Under the pieces are notes generated by a model. The model ran no database searches. It was not told the DNA's origin and worked only from the letters and a program-made list of their open reading frames with translations. A DNA stretch of 64,000 nucleotides from UBA4416 sp020846025 (GTDB lineage: Bacteria; Bacteroidota; Bacteroidia; B-17B0; Aurantibacillaceae). This document shows positions 50,131-59,384 of the stretch, piece after piece. The position numbers and the translations under genes were made by a program. The stretch lies in NCBI GenBank assembly GCA_963169295.1, contig CAUJDD010000117.1, positions 1 to 64,000 on the forward strand, in the 5' to 3' direction. Positions within the stretch are counted from its first letter, which is position 1, and every line of letters begins with the position of its first letter.

Positions 50131-52230
50131 TTATTTATAACTCTCAACACCTTTCTTCAACCAATCAATATATTCTGAAATGCTAGGATTATAGCCTCTT
50201 ATAGGGGCAATTACTTTTTCATTAGCATCTACTAACACATAAAGAGGTTGGGTACTTTGCCCATAAATACTTTCTTCCATGTATTTGTATTTATCTCCAA
50301 TATCAGTAATGGTTCTTTCTTTGCCATACCATTGCACTGTCATATATTCTTTTGGATCTAATTCACGTTTGTCATCTACATATAAGGAAACTAATACAAC
50401 ATCTTCATTAAGCATTTTAGTAACTTGAGGATCTGGCCACACGTAATCTTCTGTTTTACGACAATTAGCGCATGCATGACCTGTAAAATCAATTAATAAA
50501 GGTTTTTTTACTTTACGAGCATAAGCTAAAGCATTTTCATAATCATTTTTAAAGTGTACTATGCCATTTTTATTCACTTCCATAAATGCACCAAACTCAT
50601 CATCCCTTGGTAAAGCAGAAGTAGAAGTAGTGTTTGCATTAGAGCCTCCAAAACCATGTGGTGATTCGGAATACTCAAGCGGTGGTAAAATTCCACTAAA
50701 CAATTTTAAAGGCGCACCCCATAATCCTGGAATCATATACATAGTTATAAAAAAGGAAATAATGGCAATAAATAAACGACCTACCGATACATGTTTTAAC
50801 TCGCTATCATGTGATGTTTTAAAAAGACCTAATAGATACATGGTGAGTAATGCAAAAATTACAATCCATAATCCAATAAATACCTCACGAGTTAAAATAC
50901 CAGCTTGAACCACTAAATCGGCATTAGATGCAAATTTTAAAGCAAGTGCTAACTCTAAAAATCCTAAAGTTACTTTTACTGAATTTAACCAGCCACCCGA
51001 CTGTGGTAATGAATTTAACCAACCTGGGAAAGCTGCAAATAAGCCAAATGGCAAAGCCAAAGCTAAAGCAAAACCAAACATGCCCCAAAATGGCCCCGCA
51101 ATATTGCCTGTAGATGACGCTTGAACCAATAGAGTTCCTATAATTGGTCCAGTACAAGAAAATGATACTAATGCTAATGTAAATGCCATAAAAAAGATAC
51201 CAATGTAACCACCTCTATCTGCTTTAGAATCCATTTTATTTACAAAACCACTTGGTAAAGTAATTTCAAATGCGCCTAAAAACGAAATAGCAAAAACAAG
51301 GAGTAACAAGAAGAAAGCTAAATTAAACCATACATTGGTAGATAAAGAATGTAAAGCGCCTGCTCCAAAAATAATAGTTACACCCAAACCTAAAGCCACA
51401 TATAAAACAATTATAGAAATTGAATAAATAATGGCGTTTCGAATACCTTGTGATTTATTTTTACTTTGCTTCGTGAAAAAACTCACATTCATTGGTATCA
51501 TTGGAAAAACACAGGGCGTTAATAAAGCTGCAAAACCACCCACAAAACCTGTAAGAAAAATAATCCACCACGATTGATTTTCTGATGAAGTAGCCTCATT
51601 AAAATTTGCATCTACTTTTTTAGTAACCGCTTCTGATACTTGTTCATTCTTAGTATCTACAACATCTGTAATTAATGAAGTATCTGTTGTTGCTTTTGAA
51701 GTATCAGTATCCACATGTTGAGTAAGAGTATTTGTAGCTGCTACATTGGCTGGTAACGAAACACAATCTGATGAGCCTTGTAATGAAAATTCAAAATCAT
51801 CGGCAGGAGGAAAAATACATTTTTCTTCAGTACAGGCTTGATATTCGTACTTCCCTTTAATGGTAATTTTCTTATCACTCTTTAATTTTATACGTTGAGT
51901 AAAAGTCGCTGTTTTCTTGAAATAGAGCACATCCATTTCAAATACTTTATCAAATTCTTTAATAGGCTTACTTTCGGTTGTTTTTCCTACTAATTCATAC
52001 GCGCTAGATTTATCGAAAGTAAATGACGTTGGGTTAGGGCCATCATCACCAATCTTATTTAACGAGTATAAATGCCAAGGATCTTGAATCGTAGCCGTGA
52101 AAATTAAATCATATTCACAATTTGATATTTTTTTAACACTATGTTTAAAGCTAACTGGATTGTCTTGTGCTAATAGCAATGTATTTAACCCTAAACAAAA
52201 AAGGAAAATGAATTTTAATTTGGTAGCCAT
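50131..52230 (-). CDS. dsbD: Thiol:disulfide interchange protein DsbD-like
   Basis: The 699-residue membrane protein has a signal peptide (about 1-21) and a periplasmic N-terminal domain with a cysteine motif (CTEEKCIF). A Cys-containing transmembrane core of about eight helices (LLTPCVFPMIPMNVSFF and FSCTGPIIGTLLV) follows. The periplasmic thioredoxin domain near the C-terminus has the CxxC motif CANC in GHACANCRKTED. It moves electrons from cytoplasmic thioredoxin to periplasmic proteins. The shorter gene that follows shares its N-terminal domain, suggesting partner proteins. Confidence 0.92.
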   Translation of the reverse strand: MATKLKFIFLFCLGLNTLLLAQDNPVSFKHSVKKISNCEYDLIFTATIQDPWHLYSLNKIGDDGPNPTSFTFDKSSAYELVGKTTESKPIKEFDKVFEMDVLYFKKTATFTQRIKLKSDKKITIKGKYEYQACTEEKCIFPPADDFEFSLQGSSDCVSLPANVAATNTLTQHVDTDTSKATTDTSLITDVVDTKNEQVSEAVTKKVDANFNEATSSENQSWWIIFLTGFVGGFAALLTPCVFPMIPMNVSFFTKQSKNKSQGIRNAIIYSISIIVLYVALGLGVTIIFGAGALHSLSTNVWFNLAFFLLLLVFAISFLGAFEITLPSGFVNKMDSKADRGGYIGIFFMAFTLALVSFSCTGPIIGTLLVQASSTGNIAGPFWGMFGFALALALPFGLFAAFPGWLNSLPQSGGWLNSVKVTLGFLELALALKFASNADLVVQAGILTREVFIGLWIVIFALLTMYLLGLFKTSHDSELKHVSVGRLFIAIISFFITMYMIPGLWGAPLKLFSGILPPLEYSESPHGFGGSNANTTSTSALPRDDEFGAFMEVNKNGIVHFKNDYENALAYARKVKKPLLIDFTGHACANCRKTEDYVWPDPQVTKMLNEDVVLVSLYVDDKRELDPKEYMTVQWYGKERTITDIGDKYKYMEESIYGQSTQPLYVLVDANEKVIAPIRGYNPSISEYIDWLKKGVESYK

Positions 52231-52316
52231 AAGTATATTTGTGATTGTGTGGTAAAATTAAAGTTATTTTAAAACATCATTAGTTGCCAAATAGTATAAT
52301 TATATGATTCCTAAAT

Positions 52317-52781
52317 TTACTTTGAACTTGGCGGAATAACTAAGTCAAATTCTAAAATTATAGGAGGCAAACATTGCTTATCATTACATGTCATATATTC
52401 TAACGATGTATGTAGGGTTAGAGCCTCTTTATTTTGGCGTTTAATTTTTTGTTTAAAAACGGCTTTATCGGTAAATACAAACACTTTGGCATCAAACGCG
52501 CTAACATATTCTTCATGAGGCTGTCCTTCTTGTGTTTTACCAATTAATTCAATTTGAGAATTAGGTGTAACAGAGAAAGAAGTTGGAATAGGTCCAACAT
52601 CAGTTGGGCGTTGAGAATAAATATGCCAATTATTATCAATAGTTGCCGTATAAATTATTTCACCTTCATTAGCAGAAGTTGCAGTATAAGTTACGTCCCA
52701 TGTAACTGGTTTCTTGTTAGATTGAGCTATACAGCATATAGAGAAAGAAAAAAAGATATATAAAAATAATGTGTATTTCAT
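52317..52781 (-). CDS. DsbD N-terminal-domain-like periplasmic protein
   Basis: The 154-residue protein has a signal peptide (about 1-20) and a beta-sandwich like the N-terminal domain of the adjacent DsbD protein. Both share the patterns NNWHIYSQRPTDVGPIPTSF and LEYMTCNDKQCLPP, with two Cys in the redox position. It lies 86 bases upstream of dsbD on the same strand and was probably copied from it. It could accept electrons from DsbD. Confidence 0.8.
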   Translation of the reverse strand: MKYTLFLYIFFSFSICCIAQSNKKPVTWDVTYTATSANEGEIIYTATIDNNWHIYSQRPTDVGPIPTSFSVTPNSQIELIGKTQEGQPHEEYVSAFDAKVFVFTDKAVFKQKIKRQNKEALTLHTSLEYMTCNDKQCLPPIILEFDLVIPPSSK

Positions 52782-53088
52782 AGTTTTATAAATTTACACA
52801 AAGGTACGGATATTCTAAGGTTTGAATCTATTTGAATTCATAAAAAATGTTAGTTCATTACCTTAAGATAATTGGAAAGATTAAGAATTAGTACCAATTA
52901 AGAATATCCAGAAAAATAAAAGACTACTACCATTCATTATAATTCAGTAATGAATATTAATTTATTATTTTTTGCGCTATTTACGCAAAAATTAAAAATA
53001 TTTTTAAAATAAAGCTTGTTTTTTATGGTTTGCATCAAAAAACAAACTATATTTGCACCCCAATTTAAAATTTAAAAAAAATTAAACC
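52782..53088. other. Divergent intergenic region before rplM
   Basis: This 307-base AT-rich region has no gene. It holds the rplM promoter at 53029-53055 and, on the other strand, presumably the promoter for the DsbD-like genes. Confidence 0.6.
53029..53055 (+). promoter_or_regulatory. Bacteroidota-type promoter of rplM operon
   Basis: TTTG at 53029-53032 is followed 19 bases later by TATATTTG (53048-53055). Together they match the Bacteroidota consensus TTTG-N-TAnnTTTG. The start codon is 33 bases further on. Confidence 0.65.
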
Positions 53089-53547
53089 GTGGACGCATTA
53101 AGTTACAAAACCAAATTTGTTAACAAAGCTACTGCAGAAAAAGAGTGGTTGTTAGTTGACGCAGAAAATGAAGTGGTAGGTCGCCTAGCTTCAAAATTAG
53201 CGTATTTAATACGTGGTAAACATAAACCAGGATATACTCCTCATTCAGATTGTGGAGCAAATATCGTAGTTATTAACGCTGATAAAGTTCGCTTTACTGG
53301 TGCTAAATTAACTGATAAAGAGTACGTTCGTTACACTGGTCATCCAGGTGGGCAACGTTTTGCAACTCCTAAAGAAATGTTAGCTAAAAAACCTGAAGAA
53401 GTAATTAAACATGCAGTGCATGGAATGTTACCAAAAGGTCGTTTAGGTAGAGCTTTAAATACAAATTTATTTGTATTTGCAGGAGACAAACATGAGCATG
53501 AAGCTCAACAACCAAAAAAAGTAGATTTATCAACAATTATTGCATAA
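53089..53547 (+). CDS. rplM: 50S ribosomal protein L13
   Basis: The start is a GTG (ALSYKTKFVNKATAEKEW follows the second residue, as in the family). The 152-residue protein shows WLLVDAENEVVGRLASKLAY and VVINADKVRFTGAKLTDKEY, and GMLPKGRLGRAL near the end. It is an early-assembling 23S rRNA-binding protein of the large subunit. It leads the rplM-rpsI-rpsB-tsf cluster. Confidence 0.97.
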   Translation: MDALSYKTKFVNKATAEKEWLLVDAENEVVGRLASKLAYLIRGKHKPGYTPHSDCGANIVVINADKVRFTGAKLTDKEYVRYTGHPGGQRFATPKEMLAKKPEEVIKHAVHGMLPKGRLGRALNTNLFVFAGDKHEHEAQQPKKVDLSTIIA

Positions 53548-53551
53548 TCAA

Positions 53552-53938
53552 ATGGAAGTAGTAAACACATCAGGTCGTAGAAAATGTTCGGTAGCTCGTG
53601 CTTATGTATCTAAAGGTACAGGAGTTATCACTATCAATAAAAGAGATTATAAAGACTATTTTAAAACTCCAACGTTACAATATTACGTTTTACAATCTTT
53701 AAACAACGCAAAAGTTGCTGGAGAGTACGATGTAAAAGTAAATGTAAATGGCGGTGGAACAACAGGACAAGCGCAAGCTGTTCGTTTAGCTATTGCTAAA
53801 GCATTAGTTGAAATTAATCCTGAATTTAAAAAAGATTTACGCGCAGAAGGTTTAGTTACTCGCGATCCACGTATGGTGGAACGTAAGAAATTCGGTCAAA
53901 AGAAAGCACGTCGTCGTTTCCAATTCAGCAAACGTTAA
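53552..53938 (+). CDS. rpsI: 30S ribosomal protein S9
   Basis: I choose the ATG at 53552 (MEVVNTSGRRKCSVARAYV), which is four bases after the L13 stop; the frame opens at 53540. The 128-residue protein has the conserved GGGTTGQAQAVRLAIAKAL and DPRMVERKKFGQKKARRRFQ and the terminal basic FSKR that reaches the P-site tRNA. Length and sequence are standard. Confidence 0.97.
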   Translation: MEVVNTSGRRKCSVARAYVSKGTGVITINKRDYKDYFKTPTLQYYVLQSLNNAKVAGEYDVKVNVNGGGTTGQAQAVRLAIAKALVEINPEFKKDLRAEGLVTRDPRMVERKKFGQKKARRRFQFSKR

Positions 53939-53964
53939 TATTTATTTATTTAGAATTTATAATT

Positions 53965-54813
53965 ATGTCATCAAATACATTCAACGAATTATTAGAAACA
54001 GGTGCTCACTTTGGACACTTGAAAAGTAAATGGAATCCAGCTATGGCTCCGTATATTTATGCAGAGAAAAATGGAATTCATATTATTGACTTAAATAAAA
54101 CAGTAGCTAAATTAGATGAAGCAGCAGCAGCAATTAAACAAATTGCTCGCTCTGGTAAAAAAATCTTATTTGTGGCTACTAAAAAACAAGCAAAAGATAT
54201 TGTTGCTGATAAAGTAAAAGCAGTAGGAATGCCTTATGTAACTGAGCGTTGGCCAGGTGGTATGCTTACTAACTTTGCAACTATCCGTAAAGCTGTTCGC
54301 AAAATGTCGCAAATTGATAAAATGGCAACTGATGGAACATTTGATAATATTTCTAAAAAAGAAAAATTACAAATTTCTCGTGAACGTGCTAAATTAGAAA
54401 CTAACTTAGGTTCAGTAGCTGATTTAACTCGTTTGCCTTCTGCCCTATTTATTGTTGATATCACAAAAGAACATATTGCAGTAGCTGAAGCAAAACGTTT
54501 AAACATTCCTACATTTGCGATTGTTGATACCAACTCTAATCCAAACTTTGTAGATTATGCTATTCCAGCAAATGATGACGCATCTTCTTCAATTGCGTAT
54601 ATTATTGAAGTAATGTGTAAAGCTATTAACGAAGGGTTAGGTGATCGTAAAATGGATAAAGAAGCAGCTGCCGAAGAAAAAGAATCTAGAGATTCAAAAG
54701 AAGGAGCGGAACTTTTAGCAGAAGGTGTAAGCATTAAAGGTGCTAAACTTGATAAGGATGAAGAAGCAGGCGCTCGTAAAGGTGGTCGTAAGAGAACAAC
54801 AGCGAAAAAATAA
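53965..54813 (+). CDS. rpsB: 30S ribosomal protein S2
   Basis: The 282-residue protein starts with SSNTFNELLETGAHFGHLKS and includes HIIDLNKTVAKLDEA, RWPGGMLTNFATIRKAV and PTFAIVDTNSNPNFVDYAIP. All are S2 signatures. The C-terminal 50 residues form a charged, low-complexity extension (EEAGARKGGRKRTTAKK), which is common in Bacteroidota. A terminator follows between this gene and tsf. Confidence 0.97.
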   Translation: MSSNTFNELLETGAHFGHLKSKWNPAMAPYIYAEKNGIHIIDLNKTVAKLDEAAAAIKQIARSGKKILFVATKKQAKDIVADKVKAVGMPYVTERWPGGMLTNFATIRKAVRKMSQIDKMATDGTFDNISKKEKLQISRERAKLETNLGSVADLTRLPSALFIVDITKEHIAVAEAKRLNIPTFAIVDTNSNPNFVDYAIPANDDASSSIAYIIEVMCKAINEGLGDRKMDKEAAAEEKESRDSKEGAELLAEGVSIKGAKLDKDEEAGARKGGRKRTTAKK

Positions 54814-54855
54814 TTTATAATATATTTCGCCGAAGTAATTTACTTCATAAAATCT

Positions 54856-54895
54856 AAAAACGGTCGCTCTTTAAAATGGGTATGACCGTTTTTTT
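54856..54895 (+). terminator. Terminator between rpsB and tsf
   Basis: AAAAACGGTC pairs with GACCGTTTTT across an 18-base loop and runs into T residues. It lies entirely within the false upstream extension of the tsf reading frame and may partly end the ribosomal transcript. Confidence 0.7.
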
Positions 54896-54935
54896 AACCA
54901 TAAAAAATTTTAAATACCAAAAAAAATTAAATACA

Positions 54936-55760
54936 ATGGCAATTACAGCACAAGAAGTAAACAAGTTACGCCAACAAACCGGAGCCGGTATGATGGATTG
55001 TAAAAAAGCATTAGAAGAAAACAATGGAGATTTTGAAAAAGCAATTGACTACCTTCGTAAGAAAGGCGCTAAAGTAGCAGCTAGTCGTGGCGATAGAGAA
55101 GCTAAAGAAGGTGTTGTTTTAGCAAAAGTTTCAGCTGATGGAAAAACAGGTATTGTTATTAGTGTAAACTGCGAAACAGATTTCGTTGCAAAAAATAATG
55201 ATTTTATTGCTTTTGCTGAAACAGTAGCGGGTATTGCATTAGATAAAAAAGCAACTACTATTGACGAAATTAAAGCAGCATCATTTAATGGCGATGTAAC
55301 TGTAAATGATAAATTTATGGAGCAAGTAGGTAAAATAGGTGAAAAAATTGATATCGGTTATTACGAAGCTATTAACGCTGAAAAAGTGGTAGGATATATT
55401 CACCCAGGAAACCGTGTATCGGTAGTAGTGGGTTTTAATAAGGATGTAGCTGATGAAGTTGGACGTAATGTAGCAATGCAAGCAGCAGCAATGGCACCAG
55501 TTGCTTTAGATAAGGATGGCGTTACTCAAGATATGTTAAACAGAGAATTAGAAATTGCCAAAGAACAAATTCGTGCAGAAGGTAAACCAGAAGATATGGT
55601 AGAAAAAATTGCTCAAGGAAAAATTTCTAAATTCTATAAAGAATCTACTTTGTTAAATCAAGAATACATTAAAGATTCTAAATTAAATGTATTACAATAC
55701 TTACAAAGCGTAGATAAAGGATTAACGGCTACAGCATTTAAGCGTTATTCATTATCATAA
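54936..55760 (+). CDS. tsf: Elongation factor Ts
   Basis: I choose the ATG at 54936 (MAITAQEVNKLRQQTGAGMM). The frame opens at 54876 but that part overlaps the terminator hairpin. The 274-residue protein has the family signatures MMDCKKALEENNGDFEKAI (UBA-like N-terminus) and VISVNCETDFVAKNNDF. EF-Ts releases GDP from EF-Tu. Length and the position after rpsB are typical. Confidence 0.97.
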   Translation: MAITAQEVNKLRQQTGAGMMDCKKALEENNGDFEKAIDYLRKKGAKVAASRGDREAKEGVVLAKVSADGKTGIVISVNCETDFVAKNNDFIAFAETVAGIALDKKATTIDEIKAASFNGDVTVNDKFMEQVGKIGEKIDIGYYEAINAEKVVGYIHPGNRVSVVVGFNKDVADEVGRNVAMQAAAMAPVALDKDGVTQDMLNRELEIAKEQIRAEGKPEDMVEKIAQGKISKFYKESTLLNQEYIKDSKLNVLQYLQSVDKGLTATAFKRYSLS

Positions 55761-55770
55761 TAACTTTATT

Positions 55771-55806
55771 AAAAAAAATCCCGATAAATTATCGGGATTT
55801 TTTTTA
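55771..55806 (+). terminator. Terminator after tsf
   Basis: AATCCCGAT and ATCGGGATT arms with a five-base loop and a run of more than eight T residues form a strong intrinsic terminator. Confidence 0.9.
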
Positions 55807-55855
55807 AACTTATTTTCATATCTTCAAAACATATTATTAGATACAATAACACATT

Positions 55856-56563
55856 ATGAAATATAAAAGAATTCTTCTAAAATTATCAGGCGAAGCCCTT
55901 ATGGGAAATAAAGGTTTTGGAATTGACCAAGTACGATTAATGGAATATGCCAAAGAAATTAAAGCTGCATACGACTCAGGTTGTCAAGTAGCAATTGTAA
56001 TTGGTGGGGGAAATATTTTTAGAGGTATTCAGGCCGAGCAAGGTGGTATGGACAGAGTGCACGGCGATTATATGGGCATGTTAGCTACTGTTATTAACTC
56101 TATGGCTATTCAATCAGCACTTGAAAATTTAAAAATTGAAACACGTTTGCAAAGTGCCATTAAAATGGAACAAATCTGTGAACCCTTTATTCGTAGAAAA
56201 GCTGTTCGCCATTTAGAAAAAGGTCGAGTAGTTATTTTTGGGGCTGGCTCTGGAAACCCTTATTTCACAACAGATTCAGCAGCTGCATTACGAGCAATAG
56301 AGATTGAAGCGGATGTAATTTTAAAAGGCACTCGTGTTGATGGTATCTATACAGCCGATCCAGAAAAAGATCCAAAAGCTACTAAATATGATAGAATTTC
56401 ATTTGAAGAAGTATATAGCAAAGGTTTAGAAGTAATGGATTTAACCGCCTTTACGCTATGTAAAGAAAACAATTTACCGATTATTGTGTTTGACATGAAC
56501 AAACCAGGTAACCTTCAAAATTTAATAAAAGGAGAAAAGGTTGGCACACTTGTTGAAGTTTAA
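55856..56563 (+). CDS. pyrH: UMP kinase
   Basis: The 235-residue enzyme phosphorylates UMP to UDP. It starts KYKRILLKLSGEALMGNKGFGID. VAIVIGGGNIFRG, HGDYMGMLATVINSMAI, FGAGSGNPYFTTDSAAAL and KGTRVDGIYTADP follow, all canonical for bacterial PyrH. Length is usual. It is a separate transcription unit between the tsf terminator and a small lipoprotein gene nine bases downstream. Confidence 0.97.
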   Translation: MKYKRILLKLSGEALMGNKGFGIDQVRLMEYAKEIKAAYDSGCQVAIVIGGGNIFRGIQAEQGGMDRVHGDYMGMLATVINSMAIQSALENLKIETRLQSAIKMEQICEPFIRRKAVRHLEKGRVVIFGAGSGNPYFTTDSAAALRAIEIEADVILKGTRVDGIYTADPEKDPKATKYDRISFEEVYSKGLEVMDLTAFTLCKENNLPIIVFDMNKPGNLQNLIKGEKVGTLVEV

Positions 56564-56572
56564 TAGTTCGTT

Positions 56573-56707
56573 ATGAAAAATCACATCAATTACAAAATTT
56601 TATTATCTATTATTGCTATTGCCCTTCTTTTATCTTCTTGTAGAACACACCGTGACTGTAGAGGACGCAAGCAACATGCGCCTACACAAATGGGCGGTTG
56701 GTTATAA
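56573..56707 (+). CDS. Tiny lipoprotein
   Basis: This 44-residue frame lies directly downstream of pyrH. It begins MKNHINYKILL and has a hydrophobic core followed by the lipobox LLSSC at residues 19-23. The short mature part (RTHRDCRGRKQHAPTQMGG plus WL) is basic with a second Cys. A lipid-anchored membrane peptide is expected. Similar tiny Cys-containing lipoproteins accompany Bacteroidota core genes, but the function is unknown. Confidence 0.65.
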   Translation: MKNHINYKILLSIIAIALLLSSCRTHRDCRGRKQHAPTQMGGWL

Positions 56708-56758
56708 CTTTAATATTTTCAGCTATTAAATAATCGTTTTCATTCGTATCTTTAAAGA

Positions 56759-57865
56759 GTGATTTTAGAACGGTTATCTCTCATTAATTTTAAAAATTAT
56801 TCCGAAGCTCAACTCGAGTTTTGTCCTAAGTTTAATTGCTTTGTAGGAAATAATGGTATTGGGAAAACCAATTTACTAGATGCTATTTATTATATTTCAT
56901 TTTGTAAAAGTTTTTTTAATACTATAGACAGCCAAAACATTACCTATCATCAAGCCTTTTTCGTAATTCAGGCATGGATAAATAAAAATGGCGAAACACA
57001 CGAGATATACTGCGGCGTAAAACGTGGTCATAAAAAACAATTTAAACATAACAAAAAAGAGTATGAACGTTTGTCAGATCATATTGGTTTATATCCGTTG
57101 GTGATTATTTCTCCATCTGATATTGAGTTAATTTGGGGTGGTAGCGAAGTAAGACGAAAGTTTATGGATAGCATCATCTCTCAGTATGATAAAATCTATT
57201 TAGAGAAATTAATAAGTTACAATCATGTGCTACATCAGCGCAATGCTTTGCTTAAACAATTTCATGAGCAAAAATCATTTGATGAAACTAGCTTAGAGAT
57301 TTGGGACGAACAGCTTATTATGTATGGTGAACACATTATAAAAATAAGAAAACATTTTTTAGAAGAATTTATTCCATTATTTTCTAAGAATTATCAATTC
57401 ATAAGTGGCAGCAACGAAACCGTTAGTTTAGAATACGAATCATCTAATAAAGATGTAGCTTTTAAAACAGTATTAATGGCTAACTTAGCCAAAGACCGAG
57501 TTACTCAATATACGCACATAGGGCCACATCGTGATGATTTAGATTTTAAAATAGATAACAATAGCTTAAAGAAATTTGCTTCTCAAGGTCAACAAAAAAC
57601 CTATTTACTATCATTAAAATTAGCTCAATTTGAATTTATAAAAAATAAAAAAGATACGAAACCTCTATTATTGCTAGATGATATCTACGATAAATTAGAT
57701 GAACAAAGATTTAAAAAACTAATTGAACTGGTAAGTAGCGACAATTATGGACAAGTATTTATTACCGACACGCATCCTGAAAGAATTAAAGACTTGTTTA
57801 AAGAGAAACAAAGCGAGCATCTTATATTTGAAATACAGGATGGAAATATTGTAAAACATGACTAG
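56759..57865 (+). CDS. recF: DNA replication and repair protein RecF
   Basis: The GTG at 56759 begins the frame. The 368-residue protein reads LERLSLINFKNYSEAQLEF, then a Walker A VGNNGIGKTNLLDAIYY, SPSDIELIWGGSEVRRKFMD, the signature FASQGQQKTYLLSLKLAQ and the Walker B LLLLDDIYDKLDEQR. It is an ABC-type ATPase loading RecA at gaps in single-stranded DNA. Its end overlaps the next gene by eight bases, as is common in this phylum. Confidence 0.95.
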   Translation: MILERLSLINFKNYSEAQLEFCPKFNCFVGNNGIGKTNLLDAIYYISFCKSFFNTIDSQNITYHQAFFVIQAWINKNGETHEIYCGVKRGHKKQFKHNKKEYERLSDHIGLYPLVIISPSDIELIWGGSEVRRKFMDSIISQYDKIYLEKLISYNHVLHQRNALLKQFHEQKSFDETSLEIWDEQLIMYGEHIIKIRKHFLEEFIPLFSKNYQFISGSNETVSLEYESSNKDVAFKTVLMANLAKDRVTQYTHIGPHRDDLDFKIDNNSLKKFASQGQQKTYLLSLKLAQFEFIKNKKDTKPLLLLDDIYDKLDEQRFKKLIELVSSDNYGQVFITDTHPERIKDLFKEKQSEHLIFEIQDGNIVKHD

Positions 57866-58151
57866 AAATCGTAACCTTATAAAATTAGGCGATGCCATTA
57901 AGCAAATTTTTAAAGAAGAAAAGCTTGATGAGAAATACAGTATTTTTGCCATTAGAAACGGATGGGAAGGGATAGTGGGGAAAACGGTAGCAAAACACAC
58001 TACTGAAATTCAGTTTGCTAAAGGGGTTTTATTTATAACTATTGATTCGGCTATTATACGCAATGAAATGGCTTTTGCTAAGGATAGCATTATTGAAAAA
58101 ATAAATCAGTTTACAGGTAAACCATTTGTTAAAGAATTAGTTTTGAAGTAA
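57858..58151 (+). CDS. DUF721 (DciA-like) protein
   Basis: The 97-residue protein contains NGWEGIVGKTVAKHTTEIQFAKGVLFITIDSA, the DUF721 pattern, plus EMAFAKDSIIEKINQF. DUF721 proteins such as DciA help load the replicative helicase. Bacteroidota members are short and follow recF, as here. Whether this short form retains loader activity is not shown by the sequence. Confidence 0.8.
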   Translation: MTRNRNLIKLGDAIKQIFKEEKLDEKYSIFAIRNGWEGIVGKTVAKHTTEIQFAKGVLFITIDSAIIRNEMAFAKDSIIEKINQFTGKPFVKELVLK

Positions 58152-58159
58152 TAAAAAAC

Positions 58160-59380
58160 ATGAAAACATTTAACGTTCCAGAATTTTATAGAAGCCCAAT
58201 CATATCAAAAATAAAGCAATTTAGGAAACTACAAGATCCTAGAAAGCAAGATAATTCGCCAACACTTTTAGATTTTGGTCCAGTTCAGTTTTATATTTCT
58301 CGTCATTTTGGATTTTGTTATGGTGTTGAAAACGCCATTGAAATATCATTTAAAGCACTTGAAGAAAACACCGGAAAACGCTTGTATTTACTAAGTCAAA
58401 TGATACATAACCCAGCAGTAAATAAAGATTTAATGGAAAGAGGTATTCAGTTTTTGCAAGATACCAATGGGCAACAACTCATTTCATTTGACGAACTGAC
58501 ACCACAAGATGTAGTTATAATTCCTGCATTTGGCGCACCATTAGCAATTTTAGAACTATTAAAATCTAAAGGGATAAGAACCGAAACCTATGATACAACT
58601 TGTCCATTTGTGCAACGTGTATGGAAAAAATCAGAAAGTATTGGAAAAGATAATTACACCATTATTATTCACGGTAAACATAATCATGAGGAAACTCGCT
58701 CTACCTTCTCAAGAAGTGATCAACATAATAAAGCCGTAATCATACGCGACTTAGCTGAGGCTCAATTACTGGGTGATTACATTCTTGGAAAAAAATCACA
58801 ACAAGAATTTGAAATAGATTTTAAAGATAAACATTCAGCTTATTTTAATATTGATACTGACTTACTACGGGTTGGAGTTATTAACCAAACAACCATGTTG
58901 GCTAGTGAAACTCAAGAAATAGCTGACTACTTTAAAAATTTAATGCAAGATAATTATGGGATAGAAAACATTAATAAACATTTTGCCGATACCCGCGACA
59001 CCTTGTGTTATGCCACCAACGAAAATCAAAACGCAACGTACGGACTTTTAGATACCGATGCTGATATAGCCATTGTAGTAGGTGGTTATAATAGTAGCAA
59101 CACATCGCATTTAGTTGAACTTTGCGAAAGAAAATTTTCTACTTTTTTTATTTCGTCTGCCAATGAAATAAAAGACTACACACTCATTCATCATTTCGAT
59201 TACCCAAATAAGAAACACCTAAGTACATCAGGCTGGTTGCCAGATTTACCAATTACTAAAATTGTTTTAACTAGTGGTGCTTCTTGCCCCGATTCAGCTA
59301 TTGAAGATGTTATTTATAAAATTTTAAGTTTTTACTCTCAAACAAGATCTATTGACGATGTCTTAAAAAACCTATCCTAA
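58160..59380 (+). CDS. ispH: 4-hydroxy-3-methylbut-2-enyl diphosphate reductase
   Basis: The 406-residue enzyme catalyses the last step of the MEP isoprenoid pathway. The three cysteines that bind the [4Fe-4S] cluster are visible in RHFGFCYGVENAIE, DTTCPFVQRVWK and SGASCPDSAIEDV. The protein is longer than the roughly 310-residue E. coli form, with an N-terminal segment and an inserted middle part, as in other Bacteroidota. The Asn/Ser motifs VVGGYNSSNTSHLVE and the His motif IIHGKHNHEE are present. Confidence 0.95.
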   Translation: MKTFNVPEFYRSPIISKIKQFRKLQDPRKQDNSPTLLDFGPVQFYISRHFGFCYGVENAIEISFKALEENTGKRLYLLSQMIHNPAVNKDLMERGIQFLQDTNGQQLISFDELTPQDVVIIPAFGAPLAILELLKSKGIRTETYDTTCPFVQRVWKKSESIGKDNYTIIIHGKHNHEETRSTFSRSDQHNKAVIIRDLAEAQLLGDYILGKKSQQEFEIDFKDKHSAYFNIDTDLLRVGVINQTTMLASETQEIADYFKNLMQDNYGIENINKHFADTRDTLCYATNENQNATYGLLDTDADIAIVVGGYNSSNTSHLVELCERKFSTFFISSANEIKDYTLIHHFDYPNKKHLSTSGWLPDLPITKIVLTSGASCPDSAIEDVIYKILSFYSQTRSIDDVLKNLS

Positions 59381-59384
59381 AATT

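Noticed and set aside
54876..54935. N-terminal extension of EF-Ts
   Set aside because: It overlaps a terminator hairpin and does not match the family. The ATG at 54936 gives the standard N-terminus.
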